Source: Pseudoalteromonas prydzensis
GTDB lineage: Bacteria > Pseudomonadota > Gammaproteobacteria > Enterobacterales > Alteromonadaceae
Length of the DNA: 47,732 nucleotides
Reading direction: 5' to 3'
Assembly: GCF_011050055.1 (NCBI RefSeq)
Contig: NZ_DRGM01000143.1
Coordinates: forward strand, 1 to 47,732
The notes beneath the pieces are model-generated. The model was not told the DNA's origin, ran no database searches, and was given only the letters and a program-made list of their open reading frames with translations. Numbering within the stretch: position 1 is the stretch's first letter; each line of letters starts with the position of its first letter. Shown piece after piece: positions 36,627 to 44,951 of this stretch. A program made the translations under genes and the position numbers.

Positions 36627-37079
36627 ATGAAATTAAAGCAATTACTTTTAGGTGCAACACTGAGTGCACTCACATTTGGTGCAACTGCCAATTCAGCATT
36701 TGAAAAGCCAAGTGACGCAATTGAATATCGCCAAGCTGCGTTTTCAATGATCCGCGTACAAATCGGTGATATGGGCGATATGCTTAAAGGGAAAGTGCCA
36801 TTCGATGCTGAGCGCTTTCAACAACGAGCCAATAACGCAGCAGCATTATCAAAAATGCCTTGGGAAGCGTTTGTTGCAGGCTCTGACAAAGGTGATACAT
36901 CTGCGTTGCCAGCCATTTGGAGTGATAACGAAACTTTCATGAAAAAAGCCGCAGCGTTCCAGCAATACGCTGACGAACTTGCCGTTGCAGCACAAACGGG
37001 CGATAAAAAAGTAATCGCTAAAGCGTTTGGCCCATGGGCTAAAGGCTGTAAAGATTGCCACACATCATTTAAAGATTAA
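36627..37079 (+). CDS. Class II cytochrome c (cytochrome c')
   Basis: A 150-residue periplasmic four-helix cytochrome. An Sec signal peptide (LLLGATLSALTFGATANSAF) is cleaved near residue 22. The single haem site CKDCH (Cys141, Cys144, His145) lies at the very C-terminus, and the conserved helix pattern with YRQAAFSMIRVQIGDMGDMLKGKVPFD is the cytochrome c' form. Roles reported for the family include NO binding and electron transfer. AAAGGA is just before the ATG. The convergent neighbour encodes a cytochrome b, a natural electron-transfer partner, with a shared terminator in between. Confidence 0.93.
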   Translation: MKLKQLLLGATLSALTFGATANSAFEKPSDAIEYRQAAFSMIRVQIGDMGDMLKGKVPFDAERFQQRANNAAALSKMPWEAFVAGSDKGDTSALPAIWSDNETFMKKAAAFQQYADELAVAAQTGDKKVIAKAFGPWAKGCKDCHTSFKD

Positions 37080-37104
37080 TCTTTAATGCGATAATCTTAA
37101 AACT

Positions 37105-37131
37105 AAAACGGCGCTAAATTAGCGCCGTTTT
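37105..37131. terminator. Bidirectional terminator between the two cytochrome genes
   Basis: AAAACGGCGCTAA (37105-37117) is perfectly inverted at 37119-37131 around one base, so the practical stem is 11 bp or so. A- and T-runs flank both sides, which lets it stop transcription of the cytochrome c' and the convergent cytochrome b genes. Confidence 0.88.
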
Positions 37132-37146
37132 GCTCCGTTGAACCGT

Positions 37147-37803
37147 TTAACTAAACAAGTAAGCCACAGGCTCTGCGCCCCATGTCATCAGTAATGCAGC
37201 AAATACAACGACAAAAATAATTATCGCAGCCCACGGTGATTTTGTTAGCTCTTCGTTACTATCATTATTTTTTTCAGCGGCATAACCGGTCATCATCGCT
37301 TTGACTAGTTTTTTGCCTTTTAGGCGATAAATAACAATCGCCACTACGTGCAAAATAATCGCGTAAAATAGTAGATCAAAGTTTTTATGATGCAGCCAAC
37401 CTGCCCATTCGACAACTTGGCTTGATGCATATTGCACCAGCGGACCATCCGTTAAAATATCGTCAGTGGTCATTAAGCCACTGAGTAACTGCACTAATAG
37501 TAAAATAAAAAATGCAATCACCATGTAACTACCTGCAGCACCATGGCCCAGCTTGGCATCACCATGTTGCAAAGACTTAAGTACAGCTATCGGTGAGTGA
37601 ATAAGTGCCGTTAACTTAGCCGTTTTACTCCCTATTACTCCCCAAATAAGACGAGTTAACAACAGCGCTAAGGTGAAAAAGCCAGCCACAAAGTGTAATT
37701 CCATCATGCCTTCTTCAGCACTAAAGTAGAGCGTTGCAATAGCAATCACTAATAACCAATGGAAACTGCGGATAAAGCCATCCCATACTTTAATTTTGTG
37801 CAT
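37147..37803 (-). CDS. Cytochrome b561/b6-type membrane protein
   Basis: A 218-residue cytochrome b of the bacterial b561 / Ni-Fe hydrogenase b-subunit type (Pfam Cytochrom_B561/ Ni_hydr_CYTB). It starts KIKVWDGFIRSFHWLLVIAI, in which the His is a haem ligand; ELHFVAGFFTLALLLTRLIWGVIG provides the second histidine and the invariant Arg-x-x-WG, and a third helix carries HHKNFDLLFYAIILHVVAIVIYRLKG with two more. A last helix lies near the end (AAIIIFVVVFAALLMTWG). It should pass electrons across or along the inner membrane to the convergent cytochrome c'. Confidence 0.92.
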   Translation of the reverse strand: MHKIKVWDGFIRSFHWLLVIAIATLYFSAEEGMMELHFVAGFFTLALLLTRLIWGVIGSKTAKLTALIHSPIAVLKSLQHGDAKLGHGAAGSYMVIAFFILLLVQLLSGLMTTDDILTDGPLVQYASSQVVEWAGWLHHKNFDLLFYAIILHVVAIVIYRLKGKKLVKAMMTGYAAEKNNDSNEELTKSPWAAIIIFVVVFAALLMTWGAEPVAYLFS

Positions 37804-37926
37804 GTTTAATCTCTTTTGCGTAAAAGCTTATTATTTCAAACTTTTGTTAATTTAGCATCTTTGCTGTTCAGGGTTAATTGATCTATGGCAGACTAAGGGC
37901 ATTAATTACCGTAATGAATAATATGA

Positions 37927-38637
37927 ATGACATTTAGCAGCAAACGCGCACCACTCATAAAAGGCTTTTTAGATATGCTACCGCTATGTTTAGCGGTGGT
38001 TCCATGGGGGATATTATGTGGCTCTTTAGCAATTCAAAATGGCTTTACTGCAGTTGAAACTCAAGCTATGTCGTTACTGGTATTTGCCGGCTCGGCGCAG
38101 CTCGTTGCCATTGAACTAATAGCAGGTAACACACCATTACTGACCATTTTATTTACCACCTTTATTATTAGCTCACGGCACTTTTTGTATGGTTTGGCTG
38201 TACGTCACAAAGTGATTGATCAACCCATGCGTTGGCGCTTACCGGTTAGTTTTGTACTGACCGACGAGTTATTTGCATTTTCCCATCATCGCAAAGCGTA
38301 TCGTACAAAAACACGATTGATCTATGCATTAAGCGCAGGCTTTAGCTTTTACATCGCATGGAATCTATGGACCTTAATTGGCATAGTGGCAGGCAGTTTG
38401 CTGCCCGATTTAACTCACCTTGGGCTCGACTTTGCGATTGCCACCACCTTTATTGCCTTGGTGATCCCAGGCATTAAAAACCTTGCCACATTAGCAACAG
38501 TGATCACCGCGGGTGTTATGGCAACGCTACTTAAAAGCCAGGGCTTTGAATTATGGTTAGTGGCTGCGGCATTAACAGCAATGAGCGTTGGCTATATTAT
38601 TAGTCGCATTCAAAGTAAAACGGAGCATAATGTATGA
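37927..38637 (+). CDS. azlC: AzlC family branched-chain amino acid exporter subunit
   Basis: A 236-residue AzlC protein, the large subunit of the two-part BrnFE/AzlCD exporters (Leu, Ile, Val, Met). Signatures are LPLCLAVVPWGILCGSLA, LVFAGSAQLVAIELI, ISSRHFLYGL and FVLTDELFAFS, spread over five to seven helices. The ATG chosen at 37927 is in frame with the second of two overlapping ATGs; no strong ribosome site is present. It overlaps azlD by four bases, so the two subunits are translated together. No lrp-type regulator is adjacent. Confidence 0.93.
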   Translation: MTFSSKRAPLIKGFLDMLPLCLAVVPWGILCGSLAIQNGFTAVETQAMSLLVFAGSAQLVAIELIAGNTPLLTILFTTFIISSRHFLYGLAVRHKVIDQPMRWRLPVSFVLTDELFAFSHHRKAYRTKTRLIYALSAGFSFYIAWNLWTLIGIVAGSLLPDLTHLGLDFAIATTFIALVIPGIKNLATLATVITAGVMATLLKSQGFELWLVAAALTAMSVGYIISRIQSKTEHNV

Positions 38638-38933
38638 TGACCACTATTTTATTAATGGCTTGCATTACCTTTTTTACTCGCTATTTATTTTTACATCGCC
38701 AACTGCCGTTTAAAGTCGGCCCGAAAATGCAGCAGTTTTTAAGCTTTAGTGCACCTGCAGTGTTAACAGCAATTTGGGTACCGATTGTATTTGTAACCGA
38801 TGAGGGAATAAATTTAGATTGGCAAAACCCATACCTTAGCGCCGCTGTGGCAGCCATTATTGTGGCCTATAAAACACACAATATTTACTACACAACCTTG
38901 GTTGGTATGGGTTTATTTTTGATCTTAAATTAG
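38634..38933 (+). CDS. azlD: AzlD family branched-chain amino acid exporter small subunit
   Basis: A 99-residue AzlD/BrnE partner with four helices. Family signs are MACITFFTRYLFL, VGPKMQQFLSFSAPAVLTAIWVPIVF and YLSAAVAAIIVAYKTHNIYYTTLVGM. The small subunit is required for export together with AzlC. The ATGA overlap with azlC secures the start. The stop lies inside the terminator stem shared with the convergent alcohol dehydrogenase gene. Confidence 0.93.
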   Translation: MMTTILLMACITFFTRYLFLHRQLPFKVGPKMQQFLSFSAPAVLTAIWVPIVFVTDEGINLDWQNPYLSAAVAAIIVAYKTHNIYYTTLVGMGLFLILN

Positions 38934-38953
38934 CCTCTTTTTGGCTAATTTAA
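38925..38953. terminator. Bidirectional terminator between azlD and the aldehyde reductase gene
   Basis: TTAAATTAGCC (38925-38935) and GGCTAATTTAA (38943-38953) form an 11-bp perfect stem with loop TCTTTTT. It contains the azlD stop and touches the end of the convergent gene. T-runs are short, so efficiency is uncertain. Confidence 0.65.
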
Positions 38954-40104
38954 ACGCTGGCTAATAAAATAGCGCGGCTTTTATCTAGCGTGACCTGCCC
39001 ACGTTCGCCAATAGCTGTCATACCGTGGCGTTCAAGCTGCTCAACAATTTTATCAGCAACTTCTTCGCCTAACTCATAATCATTTAAACGCGTTGGCATA
39101 TTCACACTGTGGAAAAACGCTTCAGTTGCAGTAATTGCCTGCTCAATCGCGGCATCTTCATCACTAATGTCTAATCCTAATACGCGCTCTGCGTACTGTA
39201 AGATTTTACCGCGCTTAGTTTCTTTTTGCTCAGCCATCATCCGTGGTAATACAATCGCAAGCGTTTGCGCGTGATCAAGACCATACATAGCGGTCATTTC
39301 ATGACCTAACATATGCGTTGACCAATCTTGTGGTACACCCGCACCAATTAAGCCATTCAGTGCCATCGTTGCTGACCACATAATGTTTGCACGTACTTGA
39401 TAGTTATCAGGCTCACTAAACGCTTTAGGACCCTCTTCAATTAAGGTCGTTAAAATACCTTCAGCGAAACGGTCTTGCAGCTTAGCACCTACATCGTAAG
39501 TTAAATACTGCTCCATCGTATGTACAAATGCATCGACAATGCCGTTTGCCACTTGGCGCTCAGGCAATGAAAAAGTCACCGCAGGATCAAGTACTGCAAA
39601 TTTTGGCAGTACAAATGGACTAGCAAATGCAAGCTTTTCGTGCGTTTCAAGATTTGAAATAACACTATTGCCGTTTGACTCAGAGCCCGTAGCTGGTAAC
39701 GTTAATACCACACCAAGAGCAATAGCCGATTTAATCTCGCCACCTTTTGCTAAAATATCCCATGGCTCACCCTCATAATTTGCCGCCGCAGCGATAAACT
39801 TACTGCCATCAGCGACTGAACCACCACCCACTGCAAGAATGTAATCAATGTGCTTTTCTTGCACTAAAGCCACGGCTTTCATACAAGTTTGATAACTTGG
39901 GTTAGGCTCAATACCCGCAAACTCAAACCAAGTATGTTCACTTAATGCATCGACAACTTGCTCATAAACGCCATTACTTTTAATGCTGCCGCCGCCATAA
40001 GTAACTAATACTTTTGCGTCTGCTGGGATCTCATTTTTAATTAAAGCGATTTGTTGTTCGCCGAAATGAATTTTGGTTGGGTTTGCAAAACTAAAATTTA
40101 ACAT
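38950..40104 (-). CDS. Iron-containing alcohol dehydrogenase, YqhD-like NADPH aldehyde reductase
   Basis: A 384-residue group III alcohol dehydrogenase. It begins MLNFSFANPTKIHFGEQQI, with cofactor motif TYGGGSIKSNGVYEQV and GGGSVADGSKFIAAAA. Metal-binding residues are in NGIVDAFVHTMEQYLTY and the HMLGHEMTAMYGLDHAQTLAIVLP His-rich block. The TYGGGSIK plus HxLGHE pattern resembles E. coli YqhD, which reduces reactive aldehydes from lipid peroxidation. Start chosen at 40104 because GGAG stands five bases upstream; the frame is open 13 codons further but without a ribosome site. A LysR regulator gene is divergent. Confidence 0.92.
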   Translation of the reverse strand: MLNFSFANPTKIHFGEQQIALIKNEIPADAKVLVTYGGGSIKSNGVYEQVVDALSEHTWFEFAGIEPNPSYQTCMKAVALVQEKHIDYILAVGGGSVADGSKFIAAAANYEGEPWDILAKGGEIKSAIALGVVLTLPATGSESNGNSVISNLETHEKLAFASPFVLPKFAVLDPAVTFSLPERQVANGIVDAFVHTMEQYLTYDVGAKLQDRFAEGILTTLIEEGPKAFSEPDNYQVRANIMWSATMALNGLIGAGVPQDWSTHMLGHEMTAMYGLDHAQTLAIVLPRMMAEQKETKRGKILQYAERVLGLDISDEDAAIEQAITATEAFFHSVNMPTRLNDYELGEEVADKIVEQLERHGMTAIGERGQVTLDKSRAILLASV

Positions 40105-40271
40105 GGTTACTCCATTGCTTGACAGTTTGCTCTCATGAGCCAAATTAGGTGACTTAGTAATTGTATGGGTTTAATGATTTATTAAAAGAGCAAGCTCAGA
40201 GAATCACTTTTGCACAGCTGCAACAATAGATGCTATAAACTAGTATTACTTAATATTTTGAGAACAAAGAA

Positions 40272-41138
40272 ATGTGGCAAGGCCTCGATGAATTTTTGCA
40301 TGTAGTTGAACATGGCAGCTTTACCCAAGCAGCAAAAGCCATGGAAGTATCTACATCCCACATTAGTCGCCAAGTACAACAGCTTGAAAACCGCTTAGGC
40401 TCCGTATTATTTCAACGTACCACACGAAAAATAAGCCTCACCGATATTGGCCGCGAATACGCCATAAAGCTCAAAGCAATCAAGCAAGAATTAATCGACG
40501 CGAATAACCAACTACAAGGTGAACAACGCAAACCTAAAGGCTTAATTCGAATTTCTGGCGCCGGTGAGTTTGTGGCCTGTCATGTCGCACCTAAGATTGT
40601 GGAGTTTGTAAAACGCTACCCTGAGGTTGAAGTAGATATGGACTTTAACAATCGCAATGTCGATTTAGTCGAAGAAGGCTTTGATTTAGCGATTCGCTTT
40701 GGCCGTATGCAAGACTCCAACTTAATTGCAAGACCACTTAGCCCTCGCATAATGACGCTCGTTGCCAGCCCAGAATATTTAGCACATCAGTCAATCCCAA
40801 CTACGCCATACCAATTAACAGAGCATAATTGTTTAATCGCTTTGGGGAAACGCTGGCGTTTTAATTTTAATAATGAAATAAAAGAAGTTAAAGTTGCCGG
40901 TAACTGGCGCAGCAATCATCCTCGCGCACTGCTTGCAGCAACATTAGCGGGCTTAGGGATCGCCCATTTAGCCACCGATATTGTTGCTGAGTATATTCAA
41001 CAGGGGCAGTTAGTTACCTTACTTGATGAATTCCAAGTAACTGACAACGCCTCCTGGCTGATCTATCCACGTAAAGACTTAATGCCGTACCGAGTGCGAT
41101 TATTAATTGAATATTTACTTGCCAGCTTTAATCCTTAA
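40272..41138 (+). CDS. LysR-family transcriptional regulator
   Basis: A 288-residue LysR protein. The N-terminal helix-turn-helix reads FLHVVEHGSFTQAAKAMEVSTSHISRQVQQLENRLGSVLFQRTTRKISLTDIG; the inducer domain follows (RGLIRISGAGEF-type strand, FDLAIRFGRMQDSNLIARPL). It is of the LysR subfamily often found next to reductase genes. It is divergent from the YqhD-like gene with a 167-bp gap, so regulation of that gene is the simplest inference (E. coli yqhD is controlled by an AraC-type YqhC instead). The inducer is unknown; aldehydes are a guess. Confidence 0.92.
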   Translation: MWQGLDEFLHVVEHGSFTQAAKAMEVSTSHISRQVQQLENRLGSVLFQRTTRKISLTDIGREYAIKLKAIKQELIDANNQLQGEQRKPKGLIRISGAGEFVACHVAPKIVEFVKRYPEVEVDMDFNNRNVDLVEEGFDLAIRFGRMQDSNLIARPLSPRIMTLVASPEYLAHQSIPTTPYQLTEHNCLIALGKRWRFNFNNEIKEVKVAGNWRSNHPRALLAATLAGLGIAHLATDIVAEYIQQGQLVTLLDEFQVTDNASWLIYPRKDLMPYRVRLLIEYLLASFNP

Positions 41139-41371
41139 AGCACTAATAGCTAAAATTTCATCGCTAAGTTGCGCTCTGATTAAGCGAATTGGCGCCTCAG
41201 ACACTTGCTTCTTGCAAATAAACTCAACGCAGTTAGTGTTGAAAATTGCCGCTGAAGAGTACGTCATTATCTAGCGTTCAACTTAATAAATTAAATGCGC
41301 TTAGAATTTAAGCTGTATGTCTGTCGCAACTCAGGATAGAATTTAGCAAACAACAATAATAAGTGATTACC

Positions 41372-41863
41372 ATGAACGACTTTCACCAACTTTCAGCCAG
41401 CAACCTTCAAGGTCAGACAATTGATTTTTCAGACTTCGTAGGCAAAGTCGTATTAATTGTCAATACAGCGAGTAAATGTGGTTTCACACCACAGTATGAA
41501 GGCTTGCAGCAATTACATGCAAAATACGCCGAGCAAGGATTAGTAATTATTGGTTTTCCGTGTAATCAGTTTGGTAAGCAAGAGCCAGGCAGCGCCAAAG
41601 ATATCGAGCAAGGGTGCTTAATTAACTACGGCGTAGACTTTGTAATGATGAGCAAAGTGGATGTTAATGGCGAGCACGCCCACCCTGTGTTCAGGCATTT
41701 AAAGTCTGCATTACCGGGATTTTTAACCCGCAAAATAAAGTGGAATTTCACCAAGTTTTTAATTGGCCGTGACGGTAAGGCGATCAAACGGTTTGCACCA
41801 TTTACTAAGCCGCAACAAATCGAAGGCGCTATTATCAAAGCCCTTAAAAGCAACAATATATGA
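41372..41863 (+). CDS. Glutathione peroxidase (cysteine type)
   Basis: A 163-residue BtuE-like peroxidase. The peroxidatic Cys36 is in NTASKCGFTPQYEGLQ, and the Gln of GFPCNQFGKQEPG and the Trp of KIKWNFTKFLI complete the tetrad pattern. Cysteine rather than selenocysteine is encoded. It reduces hydrogen or lipid peroxides using thioredoxin or glutathione. Start at the ATG 41372; a GTG three codons earlier is in frame. No strong ribosome site is visible for either. An efficient terminator follows. The preceding 233-bp gap shows no feature I can name. Confidence 0.95.
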   Translation: MNDFHQLSASNLQGQTIDFSDFVGKVVLIVNTASKCGFTPQYEGLQQLHAKYAEQGLVIIGFPCNQFGKQEPGSAKDIEQGCLINYGVDFVMMSKVDVNGEHAHPVFRHLKSALPGFLTRKIKWNFTKFLIGRDGKAIKRFAPFTKPQQIEGAIIKALKSNNI

Positions 41864-41876
41864 GCTGCTAAAAGCA

Positions 41877-41901
41877 ATAAAGAGGCAATTTGCCTCTTTA
41901 T
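41877..41901. terminator. Bidirectional terminator after glutathione peroxidase
   Basis: ATAAAGAGGCAA (41877-41888) and TTGCCTCTTTAT (41890-41901) make a 12-bp perfect inverted repeat around one base. It serves both the peroxidase gene and the convergent small gene at 41914. Confidence 0.85.
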
Positions 41902-41913
41902 CTAAATTATCTC

Positions 41914-42102
41914 TTAGTCGTTTAAATACTCATCCAAGTCATCATCGCCCAAGTTTTTACGCAAGCGTTTTTGCTCAAGGTAGTCTTCCAACTTTTTCTT
42001 TACCTTTTGCTTATTCTTGTCGTGTTGATTACGCCCGACCATTTCGTACTCGTCTTCAACAAAATCGTCATCTAGCGCATCGTAACTAAATGTCTTACCC
42101 AC
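41914..42102 (-). CDS. Small acidic-then-basic protein, PA3496-like
   Basis: A 62-residue protein with an acidic N-terminal half (DALDDDFVEDEYEMVGR) and a lysine-rich helical end (KNKQKVKKKLEDYLEQKRLRKNL, then DDDLDEYLND). The RKKLEDYLExKxLRKxL-type helix resembles the PA3496 family of putative envelope-integrity proteins, but the match is by eye. The reading frame extends to an ATG at 42114 with no ribosome site; GGAG stands seven bases before GTG at 42102, which I take as the start. Function unknown. Confidence 0.65.
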   Translation of the reverse strand: MGKTFSYDALDDDFVEDEYEMVGRNQHDKNKQKVKKKLEDYLEQKRLRKNLGDDDLDEYLND

Positions 42103-42510
42103 AACCCACTCCATAAAGTGTTTGAGACCAATTCAGGATTTTTTATCACTATCATTGGTAAAATTAAAAATGTTCAGCACGATTTCAGATGATGAAAACG
42201 CACTAAAATAAAGCCACAACACCACTGTAGAATAGTGTTATGTCGATATTGTGAATAAATAGCGCTAAATTTGAATTCTGGAAAGTGAGAGTTTTTTATC
42301 GAAACGATAAACATCTTTTATCCATTGATGCATATTAGTCAAAATGACTAAAAAATAGCTTTTTTATAATCTGAGCATCCTCTTTAAAAACCACAAAAAA
42401 CTGTTAGCCCTTTGTTTTTAAATGCTAAAAATTATTGGCATCAAACTTGATAAGTATTAAATACGAAAAATACGTACTGGTTACAATCAACAAATTAGCA
42501 GGAAATTAAA
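42103..42510. promoter_or_regulatory. Intergenic region with two 7-3-7 palindromes before the YggN gene
   Basis: No gene was recognised in these 408 bp. TTTATCG-AAA-CGATAAA (42295-42311) and TTAGTCA-AAA-TGACTAA (42335-42351) are perfect 7-base inverted repeats, both with an AAA spacer, 40 bp apart. A weaker AACAC/GTGTT pair lies near 42220. These may be operator sites or RNA hairpins in the YggN leader. The rest is AT-rich with no clear promoter. Confidence 0.45.
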
Positions 42511-43308
42511 ATGAAAAAATTACTATTAATAAGTTCTTTATTCATTGCCACAGGGGCAATGGCACATAATGATAATGAGACTAATATCTCTTTCAATAGT
42601 GAATCATGCGATATTGAATTTAAAAATGATATTCGTATCAAACCAAGCGAATTAGAAATATTTACCGCAGATAATCACACCATGACTTTTGCTGATAATG
42701 GTGAATTAATCATCGATGGCCAAACTTTGCCACTAAACAGTCAACAACACCAAGCGATCAGTAATTACTCAGACAGCCTGCGTAGCCAATTACCTGAAGT
42801 TGCCAACATTGCCCTTGATGGGGTAAAAATCGCGGGTGTTGCCATTGCAGAAGTCGCCAATGCATTTAATATCGATGGCCTAGACGGCATCAATGCCCTA
42901 ATGGCAGATATTCAAGTTGAAGTTGAAAACACCTTTTATCAACAAGGCGCTTTTGTAATGGGGCAACAAAGCTTTAACCAATTTGGCGAAAACTTTGAAA
43001 GCCAATTTGATCAGCAAATAGAAAGCGCCGTGCAAGCTGCCATGATGCAATCAATGGGCAGCATTTTAATGGCAGTAGGTTCAGAACTAATGGGCTCAGG
43101 TGGTGATATGCAAGCCTTTGAACAGCGCATGGAAAATATGGGGACAGAAATCGAAGCCAAAGTTGAGCAACAAGCGAGTCAATTAGAAAAACGCGCTGAC
43201 GCACTGTGCGGTAACTTTTCAACAATTGCAGAGCAAGAGCAACAATTAGTTAAACTAGTACCAGAGCTGAAAGATTACCAATTATTTAGTTATAAACAAA
43301 ATAACTAA
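42511..43308 (+). CDS. YggN family (DUF2884) periplasmic protein
   Basis: A 265-residue exported protein with signal peptide MKKLLLISSLFIATGAMA. It contains the short strand pattern SCDIEFKNDIRIKPSELEI and LIIDGQTLPLNSQQHQAISNYSDSLR, then a helical GVAIAEVANAF segment and a C-terminal Gln/Glu-rich coiled-coil-like region up to CGNFSTIAEQEQQLVKLVPELKDYQLF. Both Cys residues (in SCDIEF and ADALCGNF) are family features and may form a disulfide. E. coli YggN is also uncharacterised. AGGA seven bases before the ATG supports the start. A terminator follows. Confidence 0.87.
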   Translation: MKKLLLISSLFIATGAMAHNDNETNISFNSESCDIEFKNDIRIKPSELEIFTADNHTMTFADNGELIIDGQTLPLNSQQHQAISNYSDSLRSQLPEVANIALDGVKIAGVAIAEVANAFNIDGLDGINALMADIQVEVENTFYQQGAFVMGQQSFNQFGENFESQFDQQIESAVQAAMMQSMGSILMAVGSELMGSGGDMQAFEQRMENMGTEIEAKVEQQASQLEKRADALCGNFSTIAEQEQQLVKLVPELKDYQLFSYKQNN

Positions 43309-43350
43309 CCAGAACTCTGGTTCTACACGCTAAAAATTTGATATCCCTTT

Positions 43351-43385
43351 AGCAGCACTCTTTTAAAAGGTGCTGCTTTTTTATT
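43351..43385 (+). terminator. Terminator after the YggN gene
   Basis: AGCAGCAC (43351-43358) and GTGCTGCT (43370-43377) form an 8-bp stem with an 11-base loop, followed by TTTTTTTATTTTTT. It also touches the end of the convergent MocR gene. Confidence 0.85.
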
Positions 43386-44823
43386 TTTTAGCTAAATGAA
43401 CGAGCTCACCAAGCGTTTTTATTGCTTGCTCAAGTTTTTCACTCCATGGCAAACCATAACTTAACCTAATACAACTACGGTATTTATTGGTGGCGGAAAA
43501 AATATAGCCAGGAGTAATGCTAATGCCATTTTCGAGCGCTAGCTGAAACAGTTTAACACTATCGTACCCGCTCCCTAAATCAATCCAGATCACACAACCA
43601 CCTTGCGGATCGCTGATCCGCGCAGTACTCGGAAAGGCTTGTTGTAAGCACCAGATCATGCGCTCTTTGTTATTACGTAAACGCTGTTTGAGTAGTTTAA
43701 GGTTTCGCTCGTATTCGCCACTTTGTACAAATTCATATAACGTCCACTGATTGATCAACGAAGTAGAACAGCTCAATGCGCGTTTATAGCGCCGTGCTTG
43801 GGCTGCAAACTTACCAGCAATCAACCAGCCAACGCGATAACTCGGTGTTGCCGTTTTTGAAAAAGACGCACAGGTAAGCACCAACCCTTTCGTTGAGTAA
43901 GCTTGCGCAGGTGTGCCTCGTTGCGCAGTAAAATGTAAGTCGCCGTAAACATCATCTTCAATTAATACCACATTATGAGATTCTAATAATACGACCAGAT
44001 CTTTACGCTTACTATCAGGCATAAAGCTGCCGACAGGGTTATTAATCGAAGTAGAGAAAACACAAGCCTTAATATCATGATCTTGTAAAGCCTGGCGAAG
44101 ATCATCAAGCCAGATCCCATCATCAGGGCATAATGGGATCTCAAGTGCTTTCAGCCCTAAACTTTCGATCAATTCAATAATGCCAAAATAACAAGGCGAC
44201 TCAATGGCAATCACATCGCCCGCTTTTGCCACACATTTAAGGGCAATAGCCAACGCTTCTTGTGCGCCGTTAGTGATCACCAGCTCTTGCGGATCGACAC
44301 CAATACCAAAATCTAAATAGCGATGGATCAACTGCTTTTTCAACGGGGCAAAGCCATCCATTGCACCATAATTTATTGCGCGGCTGCCTGCTATAGACAT
44401 AACTCGGCGCATTGTACGGCTCAGCATTTTATCGGTTGGCGCTGCCGCCACTGGATTAGCAATACCAAATGGCACCACACCCGCTTGGTGAATAGCATCA
44501 TAAACTTGCTCTATCAACACCTGCATATTTACCGCAACCGGCTCACGACTGAGCTTTACTCGCCTAGGTCGTGCTAATTGCGTAGTCGATGACTTTAGAA
44601 AATAGCCTGACTTTTCTCGTGCTTCAACCAACCCTTGTGCTTCAAGTGATTGATAAGCCAATTTCACCGTCGGAATACTGACTTTAAGTTTATCGGCCAT
44701 TTTGCGCAGCGAAGGTAACTTTTCACCAGGGAGTAAAGTTCCTTGCTCTGATAATTCACGGATCAGCTGCATAACTTGCAAGTATAAAAAATCGTGATTA
44801 CTTTTACTTACTACTAACGACAT
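43381..44823 (-). CDS. MocR-type regulator (GntR HTH plus fold-I aminotransferase domain)
   Basis: A 480-residue PdxR/GabR/MocR-family regulator. The N-terminal GntR winged helix covers about residues 1-80 (LPGEKLPSLRKMADKLKVSIPTVKLAYQSLEAQGLVEAREKSGYFL), followed by a linker and an aminotransferase domain with TNGAQEALAIALK, NNPVGSFMP and PLP-binding Lys323 in ASFSKTATPSYRVGW. Such proteins sense PLP or amino compounds and activate a neighbouring gene. The divergent EamA transporter 128 bp away, with an intergenic palindrome, is the likely target. GAGAGG six bases before the ATG supports the start. Confidence 0.93.
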   Translation of the reverse strand: MSLVVSKSNHDFLYLQVMQLIRELSEQGTLLPGEKLPSLRKMADKLKVSIPTVKLAYQSLEAQGLVEAREKSGYFLKSSTTQLARPRRVKLSREPVAVNMQVLIEQVYDAIHQAGVVPFGIANPVAAAPTDKMLSRTMRRVMSIAGSRAINYGAMDGFAPLKKQLIHRYLDFGIGVDPQELVITNGAQEALAIALKCVAKAGDVIAIESPCYFGIIELIESLGLKALEIPLCPDDGIWLDDLRQALQDHDIKACVFSTSINNPVGSFMPDSKRKDLVVLLESHNVVLIEDDVYGDLHFTAQRGTPAQAYSTKGLVLTCASFSKTATPSYRVGWLIAGKFAAQARRYKRALSCSTSLINQWTLYEFVQSGEYERNLKLLKQRLRNNKERMIWCLQQAFPSTARISDPQGGCVIWIDLGSGYDSVKLFQLALENGISITPGYIFSATNKYRSCIRLSYGLPWSEKLEQAIKTLGELVHLAKK

Positions 44824-44861
44824 TCGATGCCTCTCAAAATAGTTTTATCAACCGTCAAAAT

Positions 44862-44909
44862 CTGTACAGGTTGCATTTCTAATTTTCTGTATATGTTAAG
44901 TATACAGAA
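44862..44909. promoter_or_regulatory. Operators in the MocR/EamA divergent promoter region
   Basis: TTCTGTATA (44885-44893) and TATACAGAA (44901-44909) form a perfect inverted repeat with 7-base spacing, and CTGTACAG (44862-44869) is an 8-base palindrome with the same CTGTA half-site 25 bp away. The arrangement of related half-sites between a MocR gene and its divergent neighbour fits the binding mode of this family. Confidence 0.65.
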
Positions 44910-44951
44910 GCAGATTAAAATAAACACTTAATCGACACACTAGGATCGGCC

